Assembly: GCA_963932145.1 (NCBI GenBank)
Contig: OZ010577.1
Coordinates: 21,941,464 to 22,005,463 of the forward strand
Direction: 5' to 3'
Origin: Acanthosepion lycidas
Lineage: Eukaryota > Mollusca > Cephalopoda > Sepiida > Sepiidae
DNA length: 64,000 nt
A program made the position numbers and the translations under genes. Under the pieces are notes generated by a model. That model searched no databases and was not told the DNA's origin. It saw only the letters and a list, made by a program, of their open reading frames with translations. Positions 23,681 through 35,219 of the stretch are shown here, piece after piece; position 1 is the first letter of the stretch, and each line of letters opens with the position of its first letter.

Positions 23681-24979
23681 CTACTAAATTGGAATACTGA
23701 GTGTTCTCTTTCATTAGGTGATTATCTTCCTTGCAAGTTATCTCATTCTCGACTCACCTGTGGGTGCCTCCAATTTTTTATATGTCACTGATGCCAATCT
23801 GGAATTGGCATGTGCTTGGTATACTCTTGCAAATGTTGCCTGAGAAAAAGGTTTCCTATCTTTCCAATGTCAACAGTTAAATAGTGTCTTCATCCCACTG
23901 GTGATATAGCTTCACTACCTCTTTACCTATTACATCAAATAAATGCCATCCAACTGAATTCAATTTTATAGTTAGTGGGGAGGGAAACATCTTTCAGCGT
24001 ACTGTTGTCTTCAATATTTTGATACCTCAGTTTTTATTCTAGGATTCATTACAGACCAAACTGTTTATCTTGTATATTATTCTTCTCAAGAAAGACATTA
24101 CTAAATGACAATTTAACAACTTTTCTTTATGGAGTCATACCTCTTCATAACATATACCAATCTTCTCTTGCTCATACGTTTTATGGGCATGTGACATATA
24201 TTCAAAAGGAAATTCTTTAAAAACTGGGTGTTTGAATAAGTAACATATTTCATGGTAATTTCCCTAAACCTTTGTGGAGCACCTTGTACACATTTTGTAG
24301 AGAAATCATTAATTCTCTACTTGGCTCACAGTCACATGGCTGACAGATGTTTGGCCAAGGATATTCAACTGATGAACATTTAACCAAAAAGACATTAAAC
24401 GAAATGGACAGTTATCTGAGTGGACTAAATGCAGGATGAAAGAAATTTATTGTTCCTTTATACAAGGATTATTCGAAATGTAATGTCTGTTCTTTAATTC
24501 CAACAGATTTCATAACAGATGTACACAAACCAAGCCAAAATGAACATAAAAGCCCCTGGATTCAAAATCTACTTCTCAAAATACTATACTTCCATCTCAT
24601 TTTTGAATATGGCACACTGGTTCAAACTGGTTCTTGGTTGCTAGCTGCTTTGATCCACACCAACTCTGCCCACATTGTGCTTTTGATCTCAGAGCAGTGG
24701 AAAATTGAATGTCATAGTAATTGCAGCACTGGTTCAAGCCATGGCAGGTGCTATATTAAGGAATGTAGTGAGAATGTGCCTCACTTAATAATTTGGGTTC
24801 ATAGTTCTTCAGAATCAGGAAATCTGGTGGCAGCTGACATCGATTTCAGAGATACTCAATGTGGGTTCTCAAACCAAGTCTTTGTGCTCTCAAAGTTGTT
24901 TATATGTACTTCAGCCCCAAACTGGCATGGGGTCAAAGGGTTCTTGGGATTTATTGATTCTTCATTATTAATTATAAGA
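23681..24979. other. Unassigned interval
   Basis: A 124-codon open frame at 24638-25012 has no recognisable domain. A segment from 24470 looks transposon-like but could not be assigned. No other structure seen. Confidence 0.35.
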
Positions 24980-27770
24980 AATGTTCTTTGTTTCCTGTTT
25001 CTGCTTTCTTAATCAACTTTCCAAATCTGGAGAATTATCCACCACCTCAGGAATAGTTACAGGGATTGCTCTTCCCCCAACTCCAACCTGCTTCACTACA
25101 CATCTTGCACAATCACTCCACACAAGCAGTGCCAAATCCTCCCTCTTCTTCCTCAGCATTCCATACCAGCCCATCTTTGTGACAAATCTAATGTTCAAAT
25201 CATGTAAGTAAAAGGGTGTAGTTTATCCTAATCATTAATTTTAATTCTCCTGCCTCCTCAATATCAGAGAGAATTGACATTATCCTCACTGAATTTCCCT
25301 TGGCTAATTCATCCACTCTAATAAAACTATTGAGGAAGGCAGATATTGCAGAGACTTCTCCATCTGAACTAACCCAGATTATTGAAGAACACAACTCAGT
25401 CCTGGATGCGATGAGAGAGCAAGCAAACCTCCTCAACATTTTTCTAACACCCTGCCCTGACAAATGCTCAGCAAAAGTCTTAGCCCCCGTTGACACATCA
25501 GATCATTCCCTAGTCAGTATCCAGATTGACTCTAAACCAATGACATCCCCTAATATACCATTCCATACAACTTTTTCTTATGCAGAGGTAAGCTGAGTCA
25601 TCTTTCACCACTCTTCTCCCAACCTCAAACATACTGCCCCCAAAACTGCTGCCTTAATCTCCTAATGGATCCTTTCTGGAACAAAGTTTTTTACCACAAA
25701 AACATTCCAGCAAAAAACAAAAGATCAGTCCTGGTTCACCCCTGAATGAACTACAGCCATAACTTACAGGAATCCCTACTTCAAAATCCATTGCAATGAG
25801 TGATGTAGTCTAGCCCTTCACCTGCAATTGCTGTAAGAGAGTCCTGGAAAAAACAAAGTGCAGCTACATGGAATCTGTCCAAACCAAGGTTGAAAAGAAA
25901 CAAACTGAATCTCGCGAATTCTAGATCACCAACCAAATTATGAACAGAGGCAAAACGGCAGTGCCCACTATTATAAATGGCCCTGAGGTCATATCCACTT
26001 CAACAGACAAGGCGAAGCTCTTTGTCATCTAATGTTAAGTTTGAGGCAAAGGCCATCCTCTTCCTAACTTCCCACATCTCACTAAGCACAATCTCAGTAA
26101 TATACTCATTTCAGTAAGAGAAGTCTCTCAACTTATTAAAAGCCTCAATCCAAAAAGCTATTGGCCCAGACAAAATTCCAGTGATCATCCTTAAGAATAT
26201 CAACCCAGAATTATCCCTGATTCTAGCAAAGTTATTTAACTGCTGCTTGATGGAGAAATCTTTCTCAAACATGTGGAAGGTGTCAAGCATGTGCCCGGTC
26301 TTCAAGAAACTGGGCGAGCAATCTTCCCCCTCCCAGTATAGACCCATTAGTCTCCTCTGTATCATCAGTAAGTTTTTTGAGGTCTTAATCAACAAGAAGG
26401 TTGTTGATCACCTGGATAGGACCAGCCTCTTGTGTGATGAGCAGTATGCGTTTTAATCAGCCCGATTCACTGCTGATGTGTGAACTACCATCACACACAG
26501 AATTAGTGAGGCTCTTGACAACACACATATTCCAAGGACCATAGAATTAAATATCTTTAAGGTCTTTGACAAGTCATCACTGGATTTGTTTTCTCTATTA
26601 TAAAATCCTTTCTAACAGGTAGATCCTTGAAGGTAATTATTAATGGCCAATACTCCAAGGCCCTTAAAGTCAATACTGTCATCCCCTAGGGGTCACTTCC
26701 CAGACCAACCCTCTTTCTGATTCATATAAATGATCTACCTAAGAGTATACTCTGATCATTTGTAAACGTCTATGCTGATGATATGACAATATACGGGCAC
26801 ACCACTAAAAGTCTGGATAATCAGAGATTGGAAGCTGACCTCTCTTGCAATCTAACACTAACTTCCTAGTGGGTAAAAAACCGGCTGCTTACATCCAATG
26901 CCTCTAAAACCAAACTAATTACATTCCATTGCCGCCAGTCATGATGAATGGATGTCCCTTCGAGGAGGACCCATGCCTTGAGAGGTTATTGGGCCCCAAA
27001 CTCACATCCAACCTCAAGTGAAAATCCTATTTACAATTCATCATTAAAGATGCAGGTAAAAAGATTGGCTCCCTGTAGCCCTATAGTAAGTACCTGACTC
27101 TGCACACTACCATCTACCTTTATAAGAGCAAGATCAGGCCAAAAATGGAGTACTGCTGAGAAACTGCCCGGACCTCACTTTGATAGAGTCTAGAGAGAGT
27201 TCAGAAGTGTCAGGTCCATGTTGGTGAAGAAATATTTTCCACACTCCAACATCCCTCTCTCACAAGAGGGTTGTAGTGAGTCTCTCACTGCTTTATTGTT
27301 ACTACCATGGAAAGTGCTTGGACAAACTGCATCTCCTGGTTCCACCAGATCTGCCCTTCACAGCTAGGACCTGCCATGCCACTTACATAGTAGAAAACCA
27401 CCCACAATCCCTCCATATCCCATTGGTAAGAAGTTCTGCACGAACGGCTTCTTCCAGTGAACCACTTCCCTATGGAAGAGACTTCTAAGAGGACCTGCCA
27501 TGCCACTTACATAGTAGAAAACCACCCACAATCCCTCCATATCCCATTGGTAAGAAGTTCTGCACGAACGGCTTCTTCCAGTGAACCACTTCCCTATGGA
27601 AGAGACTTCTAAGAGGATGTTTCCCTCATCACAAAAAGTTTAACCTTTTCAACCATTATCTAACCCTCCTATTCATATAAATTAACCCTTAATGTAAACC
27701 TTGACACTGAGTGGTTCTCAGGCCTTGTACAAGGTGAAATTTACTGTATAAAAAAAAAAAAAAAAAAAAA
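24980..27770 (+). mobile_element. LINE-B: longest non-LTR retrotransposon relic
   Basis: The endonuclease end has an SDHSLVSIQI motif near 25500 (frame 25300-25596). The RT palm and fingers are seen in frame 26181-26456 (PSQYRPISLLCIISKFFEVL and LLCDEQYAF). A motif-B-like block near 26680 is followed by YADDMTIYG from 26771, with catalytic Asp codons intact. The thumb and C-terminal domain follow to 27616, and a 3' UTR with gagtggttctcaggccttgt (27709-27728) ends in poly(A) at 27745-27770. Numerous stops and frameshifts make it inactive. The layout resembles Jockey/CR1-like LINEs. Confidence 0.8.
27366..27616 (+). repeat. Perfect 124-bp tandem duplication inside LINE-B
   Basis: Bases 27366-27489 are repeated without a visible mismatch at 27490-27613 (plus agg), inside the C-terminal coding part of an otherwise decayed LINE. 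Confidence 0.9.
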
Positions 27771-27964
27771 AATTAGATGGACATCCAAGATAATATATAA
27801 TGCTAAAAGTTCATCTACTCAAGTTTTTTGCTTAAAAGTTGTAGAATAGAAAACAAGCAGAGGATGTAGATAAAAAATATTAAGATGAAAGTTAAATTAG
27901 CCAAAAATTTTATAATCTTGTTTGAATTTATTATTATATAAATAGGTCTATCTAAATATATAAA

Positions 27965-28210
27965 GTATGCCTCAACATTCACTCACTCACCATTCACTTA
28001 AACACCAGGTAGGTCTTGGGACCTGTCAGTCTGGAAGCACATCCACATATTGAGGTCTTCTGTCAGTATAAATAGTGAGATTGTATCCATCATTGACTTG
28101 ATGCACCTTGTATTCGTCAGCAGTCACTCATCTGAGAACTGATCAGGTTTAACCTTATTTAACTTCAATGATCAGACAAGTGCTTCAGAATGATATGATC
28201 GTAAACTCAC
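27965..28210 (-). mobile_element. 5S rRNA-derived SINE (SINE3-type)
   Basis: On the minus strand, about 28208-28098 is a diverged copy of 5S rRNA across its length, including the segment complementary to ttaacttcaatgatcagac (28168-28186, an internal promoter region) and the 3' end near 28100. A non-5S body follows down to about 27965. It is too diverged to be a 5S gene. Confidence 0.65.
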
Positions 28211-29499
28211 CACATGCTTTAAATGACAAAAATATTAAATTTTCACCCAATTTAAAATAACCAAGTGGTAATGGAGAAATAAAACTCAAGACAAGGTTGT
28301 CTTTCTAGACTTTCCTTCTTTTGTCTCCTTCCCTTCCTTTTATCCTTTCATCAACTTTTCTTTTCATTTTTAACTAGCTTTCTTATTTATCATTAACATT
28401 TCCACCACCATACCTTCTTTTTTCCACACTTTTATATGGAAATGAACAGTTGATGGTGATATTGTGTGTGTATGTGTGTGTAACAGTTTTTACAGAATGT
28501 ACACAGATACTACAATGATCTGAGGTAGAAGACCAGAACACTGATTCTTTGCAGTCTGCACAAATACTCTTATGTTAATCAGAAGTGCAGTTTCATTGAT
28601 ATATTCTATCATTTTATGCTTATATAAAGACAGTGTTGACATAGAAATGAACACTGCATTGTAACTGTCAGTTTCACCCCTTAGTGCAATCTTCAGACCA
28701 TGTGCCACTTTAGCAGGATCTATATGGAGATATCTGGTGGATTAATAGAAGGAGAAAACTGATTCTATCAACTTCTTTGGTTTAGAACTAATGCTTACAC
28801 TTATTTCTGTTGAGATTTCTAGGCTGCTTATTTTAGTTGTAAATTTTGTATTTATTATTTGATTCATTTGTATATTTTGTATATTTTTCATTTTTGTAGT
28901 TTTCTTTGATTTTATCTCTGAAAATCATTGAAACTGATACTCACCATCAAGTGTTCATTCCTGTCTCCGCACTATAATTATAACTTGTTTTTTCTATGTC
29001 CACAAAGCCTATAGCTTTAAATGCTCTATTTTTGTGATTGGGTACTCTTCCTTTATAAATACAGTAAATCTTGTATAATATATTTGTGTGTGCAGATATC
29101 AATATTTATGACATCTAGTGTAAACTGCTCTGTAAACCACAAAACATATCACAAAGGAAATTAGAAATTATCAGCAATATTGTTGTAGAGAAATGGATGT
29201 TATCAGTTTTGGGAATCATTCAAGTTTTTGCTACTGATGGGAAATTTAATAACTGTGGTTCAAGGGGAAAGCTTTGCTCCAGCACCCCTAAATATTCCTG
29301 AAATTAATGAAATCATAAACAGATACATCATTGAAATATTAAAAACAACATTAACTGTATAATTGAGTTCTTTCTTTTGCATCTTTAAGTGTACAGATTT
29401 CTGACCAAACTGAACATGGTCTGTATTGTTTCAGAGTACGTCATCAGATCTATCACGTTAAAACACTGTCATATAAGGGTTAGCACTGATAACATTTTT
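28211..29499. other. Unassigned interval
   Basis: AT-rich with a CT-rich stretch at 28305-28420. No recognisable element. Confidence 0.35.
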
Positions 29500-29930
29500 T
29501 AATACTAAAATTCACCCAATGCAAGGCTTAAGAGCCACTCACGGTAGTGGGAGACTGAATGCAGTGTGTGATGTGAATGAAAGAGGTAGTGGTAGGAAGT
29601 GAAGGTTATAAGGATGAGGAGGACAAAGATTGACTCTTAATTTGAAGTTACGATTGTAGCATTCAAAGTCTGCTCCACAAAGTGACAGTTGTTGAAAAAA
29701 AGCTCTTTGAATGGAATATTTTTTCTTACCTTTGAAACATGGAAGGAATGAGGGTCCATCAAAGTAGCAGGATGTTCTCAGTCTGTAAAGCTCTAATGTG
29801 GTGGGACTAAAGAATGGATCTCATCCAAACATTTGCCATAAAAATAGCAACATTAACTTTGTTGGAAAGAAGCTGCACAGTAGAGAATGTCTTCCCCTAC
29901 AAGACAGGTTAAATAATATCATGTATAAAA
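29500..29930 (-). mobile_element. LINE-B-like 3' end
   Basis: The LINE-B tail phrase appears in reverse complement (caaggcttaagagccactca, 29522-29541), and upstream sequence on the minus strand is consistent with a diverged C-terminal coding end. It is 5'-truncated. Confidence 0.45.
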
Positions 29931-30789
29931 AGTATGGTTGCAAACAGGGTAGGTAATTCTATTCTGCACTGTCCAAGGAATATCTTGTTATATGTAAGTA
30001 AATATCAATTAGGTATCAATCAGCTTCTGTCCACATGCTGTCAATACTGATTCTGGATTCACACTTGCATTGCCACAGTGAATCAGGCATCAGCTGTCAG
30101 AATTGATCATCTATTACTACTTGATCATGATTTAAGACTCATTTTGATCCTATTTCCAATTCTGGTGTTTGCATCAGAAGTAAGCTATTCATTATCAGTT
30201 TGATTTGAGCTCATCTTAATAAATCATTGATTTTGTTTAGTGTCCATTGGCTTAAAATTATTACATCAGTAATCATCAGTATGGCATCCACTTAAGGAGA
30301 GCAGAAAAGCTTTCACTGAACAGGGCTTTGTAGAAAGGTTCTTACAAAATATATATAAAGTATATTGTGTTCCCATTTATCCTACTATTTAATGATATTA
30401 TTGTACTGTTTGAATCTGTTGTAGCTTTTGTGGACATAAGAGTTTAGCACGTTGGCTACTTCAAAAATAAATATGTAAGGTTTTCTTATGAGAATATTTT
30501 ACAATACATTAAATATGGGTGGCAAAAAATGGTACATGCACAAAATAACAGACAAATTGATTTGCAATGCAAGATAACATTAAACAAAATTAACAAAAGG
30601 AAAGTTTAAAACAAAAATTTCTTTTCCTAGAAGGAAATTGCATACACAAAGAAATGTTAATAAATATATTCAAGTGTGAGTTACTGTGTTGAGAGTGTTT
30701 TAGTGTGAAGCATCCACAGCCCTTTTAGCATCAGTGTGAAAAGGGCATGTCGCATAGCTGAAAAAGAGGGAAAACACAGAAGCAAATTA
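29931..30789. other. Unassigned interval
   Basis: AT-rich. Nothing recognised. Confidence 0.35.
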
Positions 30790-30869
30790 TTAGGTTGGTG
30801 CAAAAATAATGTCGTTTTCTCACATAGTAACATATGTGAGAAAACGACATTATTTTTGCACCAGCCTAA
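30790..30869. mobile_element. 80-bp palindromic mariner MITE, copy 1
   Basis: It starts TTAGGTTGGTGCAAAAATAA and ends with its inverted counterpart CCAGCCTAA, flanked by TA on both sides (30788-30789, 30870-30871). It is a near-perfect hairpin. The terminus and the 80-bp length match MADE1-type MITEs derived from mariner elements with TTAGGTTGGTGCAAAA TIRs. Confidence 0.92.
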
Positions 30870-31194
30870 TACTTTATGGATTCATGTTGTCTTATACTTC
30901 CAGACCTTCTGCTAATACTAGGTTTATTAAGGTACTACAGGAGGAATTACTTACACAGTATTTTCTGTTTGCTTTGTGAAAAAAAAAACCCAAAAAAAAA
31001 ACAAACAATAAACAAAGAAAACTGACATGGACTTTAATATAATAAGAGACATTGCATTTGATGAATGAAGATATACTATATATTAAACAGAAAATGTTCT
31101 CTAATTTCTCTTATTTATTTTAAGAGAAACTACAACTGATTCAGGCAGTACAATAATACAATTATTAGATATCACAAGTTACTAATTTCTTAAA

Positions 31195-31480
31195 CTATTT
31201 TCCCCGCCATTGTCACAAATACCAGCTATACATTTTTGACAGTGATAAATCAGAGTTCTTCATTTTGTAGGTTAACAGCTATAGAAAACCAGCCCAAATG
31301 TGGATTGTCGCACACATTCGGTCAACAATACTAACACCCACCTAAATCCACTCTTTGGTCTCTATAAATGTTCAGCAAGCTTTAATAAAGATCAATGGGT
31401 GCAATTTTCTCCACATACAGAAATTCATTGACTCACTTCTGCTTCATATTCACTTTCATGTCAAACAAAATTCTATTAAA
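31195..31480 (-). mobile_element. Possible deleted mariner relic
   Basis: On the minus strand, 31420-31330 reads like a mariner N-terminal HTH segment (LLNIYRDQRVD-type after adjusting frame). Then 31265-31200 reads like a mariner C-terminal end (YHCQKCIAGICDNGGE). The catalytic middle would be missing. Frame changes make this tentative. Confidence 0.35.
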
Positions 31481-32554
31481 TTTCTTAACTATGACCTGTA
31501 ACAAGGAAAACAAAGAGGTTACTGGTGGTAAGGTTCATCTGCCATATCATGAACATCCACCTCTAATGTCATGGTCCAACATACTACCAGTATACTGTTG
31601 GAGAAAATTTTCAGTTTTAAATACTGATACAGTTTGTTTTAAGTTTTGGGGGTTTTTTGCAATTATTTCTGAGTTACTTACATTTCATTTTTCAATTAAT
31701 ACTAATGTTTAAAATTATTCAAAAACAACAAAAAATAAATATAACTATATTTGAATTTGAATTACATTTTATTTTAATGAAAGCACAATTTAAAGAAAAT
31801 TTGTTAGAAATTAGTTTTCCATATATAATCCTCAGGTTTATGAAAATTTTGAAAAAAATGACAAAAAATATAAACAAAAAAAAAAGATTTTCATTTATTA
31901 TTCTTTGAAATCAACTCCACATTTTAAAAAAAATGCCCATGAATATTACTATCTTGTGTGTGTTTAAGATTTTCCCAAGAGAAATATACTACAGTCTAAT
32001 CCTAGGCAGTTCATGAAGATATTCTGATCTTAAGCAGAATGCTTAAAACACATAATGTTTTAATATATTTGACAGATACTATACAAAATCTTTCAAAGAA
32101 TAATAAATGAAAATATTTTTATACAGTATATTAGGCTATTTGTATTAATAGACATTAATTAATAATGTAGCTTTAGAATATTAATAAAAACCAATATTTA
32201 TTTAGTGAAGTAATTTAGGTAATATTGCATCTTATTGGCATATAAGTATGTGCCATCAATAGAATTTGTGCACAGGAACTTTGATAACATCAGATGAAGT
32301 GTTTCAGTATGTTGTGCTCAGCTATAAATTAGATCTCTTTCTGATTTATTCTACATGTTGGCTGAATTTAAGCATTAAGAAAGCAAAACCCAAAATAAAA
32401 ATGTCTTTTATTATGCAGTGGCTGAGCATCACATCCAGTCCACAAAACAAATTCGTGCAAAAATCTAAAATACAATAGCCAATCATGAACATTGCTGCCA
32501 AAAAGAGATATAATCCAGAGTGCCACTAGATTTGTTTAAAAAAAAAAGCTCCTT
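31481..32554. other. Unassigned AT-rich interval
   Basis: Very AT-rich. Short frames at 31395-31908 have no motif. Confidence 0.35.
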
Positions 32555-32925
32555 GTAAAGAACTGGCATAGTACCAGGCTGACCAGCTCATTGCCATCAT
32601 TACCACCTCTTTGATTGTCACCACTGTGACCCTGCTTTGCTTGATCTGCCATTTGACCCGAATTCAACAGAGGCAAGCTTGACTATCCACTCCAGGCCTC
32701 CTTTGTCATCACTGCCATGACCTTGGCCAACCAAAATGCCAACACACCTTACCCAGCCTTATCAGGAATCAACCCTACCAACAACACTACTAATACTACC
32801 ACTGATTTGCAGCTTTACAAACCCACTCCAGGCCTAATTGTCATCACGATGACCTCATCCACCAATCCGTTACCCACAACACCCTTACACTTAATCACTT
32901 CCCTTACCAACAACAACTAAAGAAC
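32555..32925 (+). repeat. C/A-rich segment with diverged internal repeats
   Basis: The base composition differs from the flanks (rich in C on the plus strand). The phrase ccactccaggcct followed by tgtcatcac and atgacct recurs near 32687-32725 and 32823-32855. A 67-codon Thr/Asn/Pro-rich frame at 32717-32920 follows from composition. It could be a decayed satellite. Confidence 0.4.
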
Positions 32926-33060
32926 CATATATCAATATTTTTTTCACCTATTCACACAATTATGTATACATTCTGAAAATTAATCAGTACACACAGTTGA
33001 AATTTAATTTGTTTGTTCTATCTTTGACAATCCCATGTTTGTTATAACAAATATTAGTCA

Positions 33061-33319
33061 AATCTTTAATAGAATTGGTCCAGAAGAATATTGGTTAAAT
33101 CCTCAATAAAACTGGTTTGGAAAAATATTGGTTAAATTGTTGAGAAAACTGGTTCTGAAGAATATTGGTTGATTCTTGAAGAAAACAGTTTCTCAATAAT
33201 ACTGGTTAAATCCATGAAAAAAGTGGTTCTGAAGAATATTCATCAAATCCTTAAAAGAACTGTTACAAAAGAATATTGGTTAAATCCTTAAGATAACTCA
33301 TCCTGAAGAATGTTCTTGA
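33061..33319. repeat. Minisatellite, 7 units of exactly 37 bp
   Basis: Units start at 33061, 33098, 33135, 33172, 33209, 33246 and 33283, most with an aatcctt...ctggtt...gaagaatattggtta pattern. Substitutions are common but length is constant. A more diverged partial unit may precede it. Confidence 0.85.
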
Positions 33320-33361
33320 AAACTTAGAGAAATCTACTGTACACTTTGTATACTACAAGAT

Positions 33362-33830
33362 TGTCAATATGGAGGTGTGTTTTCAAAAGGAAGCAATAAA
33401 AGGTAAAAGATGTCAAATTGCAACTGGGTCTTTGCATGCTAGCAACAAAGAAAAAAGTTGACCAATGTGGAGACATCTTAGAGATCAAGCAATACAGTAA
33501 AAAAGATGTCAATTTTTGTATTTGAAACAAAACAACAAAGGAAAATACATGTCAGTGTGGAAATGTGCCTTTGACACTAAGCAAAAAAAGATATTAAGGC
33601 ATGTGTTTGAGAGAAAACAGAAAAAAAGATGTGTTAGTTTGGAAGTGTGAATTTGTATGGAAGCAACTAAGTAAAATAAGGAAACCAGTGTGAAGATGTG
33701 ATTTTGTAAGCAAGCTGCAAAGATAAGAAATAAAATCTCAATATGGACATGTGTTTTTGAGAGGACGAAGAAAAGTAATATATGTCAATGTGGAGATGGG
33801 TCTTCAAGAGGAAGTAGCAAACTAAAAATA
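33362..33830. repeat. Second, unrelated minisatellite, ~48-bp units
   Basis: About ten diverged units begin tgtcaatgtggagatgtg and end aaagtaaaaga. Lengths vary around 45-56 bp. It starts about 40 bp after the 37-bp array and shares no obvious sequence with it. Confidence 0.75.
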
Positions 33831-34214
33831 ATAATTTTAGAAATTCATCTTAATGTCTGGGATTATTATTATTATTATTATCTGAACACTGAGATATAGA
33901 CAAAATGTTTTATTTATAATAACTAGCATATTGAAATAATACTGAGAAGACTGTATATTTTCCACCTTTATCAGTGTTTGTCACTTAGTCCAAGTTTAAA
34001 TAATATCAGTTCTAAGTTTTGGGCCTGATCAAGAAAAGATTACAAAGCATTTCGGATTTATGTCTCAATTTCTAGAATGAGGAATTATTTATATTTGGAC
34101 TAATTGTTATCTCAATGTTTTAGACATTGTGCTCTTCAGCCTTCCTCATTTATTGTCACATAGATAACAAAATGTTGGTTTGTGAATTTGGTGATATAGT
34201 AATTGTGAACTCAA
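33831..34214. other. Unassigned interval
   Basis: Short (ATT)n run at 33865-33881. No other structure. Confidence 0.35.
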
Positions 34215-34606
34215 TCCCAGAATCAGATTAATTGATTCGTTTTCTATGGCCTATCAACCCTTTTCAGGTTATTTAAAGGCAGAAAATTTTAAGATTGTAA
34301 ACATTATTACTTATTAAGAATTATTTACTTATATTTATTATTATTATTTTCTTTTCAGAGACAATAAATACTAATACTAATTAACCTGTAGCTGCAAGGA
34401 AAAGAGGTGATTCATATCTTTCCCAAGGGTATTTGGGCCTAAGTAAATATAACAAACCCAACTAGAATTGGAACTTGGCTATCTGATTAACAATACTGAG
34501 CCATTATCCATTACAGCACCCACATATCCTAGCTTATTTCACCTGCTATTTCATAGTGGTCATCCATATAGGTACATTGCTTAATGTCAGTGGTCATATA
34601 ATTTAG
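34215..34606 (-). mobile_element. SINE-A2, 5S + tRNA-like chimeric head (truncated)
   Basis: On the minus strand the order is a shortened 5S-like segment (about 34606-34529), a tRNA-like head (34520-34450, B-box-like aagttccaattct), a body with cccttgggaaagatatgaat, and a tail ending near 34215. The same order is seen at 55515-55918. Confidence 0.6.
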
Positions 34607-35150
34607 TCCTCACTGTTCTTCAAAAAGTTTGGATAAATTCTTTGAAAATTTTTGTTTTTCTTGTTTACTCATTCAAAATGAATGATATGATCTGCTACCT
34701 GACGGTTGAGGCGTACATATTCCTGGCATTACTTTCTTCCAAGTAGCCTCGTGGTTTGCATGAACATTGTTGCCAGTCTCCATTATATGTCTTCAAATTT
34801 TAGTATTAAATTCTAAATTTGCCTTCTGTTGTCTTTGTACCACATTATGAAATTTGTTTGTTTTTTTATTATTTATTATGAATTGAAGTGAATTTAGTCC
34901 TCTCAGTTTTTTGAAAAGTTTGGATAAATTTTTTGAATTCTTTTTTTTTTTTTTCCTTGTTGACTCATGCAAAAGTGAATGATACAAGTTCCTGGGCACT
35001 TGGATGAGGCACTCTTTGCACTCAAGATATTGGAAATTTAACTAAGTTAAAACTTTATATTTCAGTTTCAAAACTAAATCAAAATTTTACATTTCAATTG
35101 CAACACTGAGTGACTTGCATATTGTTCTTGGACTTCTTGTAAGCTTCTTA
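34607..35150. other. Unassigned interval
   Basis: A segment near 34606-34680 recurs, diverged, at 34895-34985 (gtcctc...ttttt.aaa.agtttggataaattttttga). It is otherwise AT-rich without features. Confidence 0.4.
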
Positions 35151-35154
35151 TTTG

Positions 35155-35196
<42 letters not shown>
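35155..35196. repeat. (GT)n microsatellite
   Basis: About 20 uninterrupted GT units immediately upstream of the LINE-C relic. Confidence 0.97.
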
Positions 35197-35219
35197 ATGA
35201 GTTATTTGCATGTAATAGG

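Noticed and set aside
24638..25012. 124-codon plus-strand open frame
   Set aside because: No family motif could be recognised. It runs into the LINE-B start, and position-three composition does not differ from its surroundings by eye.
28098..28210. Functional 5S rRNA gene on the minus strand
   Set aside because: Many substitutions across the molecule and a SINE-like body directly downstream point to a 5S-derived SINE.
32717..32920. Thr/Asn/Pro-rich 67-codon protein
   Set aside because: The composition follows from a C/A-rich repeat. No signal peptide or domain seen.
33061..33319. CRISPR-like array
   Set aside because: The 37-bp units are contiguous and diverged, with no unique spacers between conserved repeats, and the window is eukaryotic in character.
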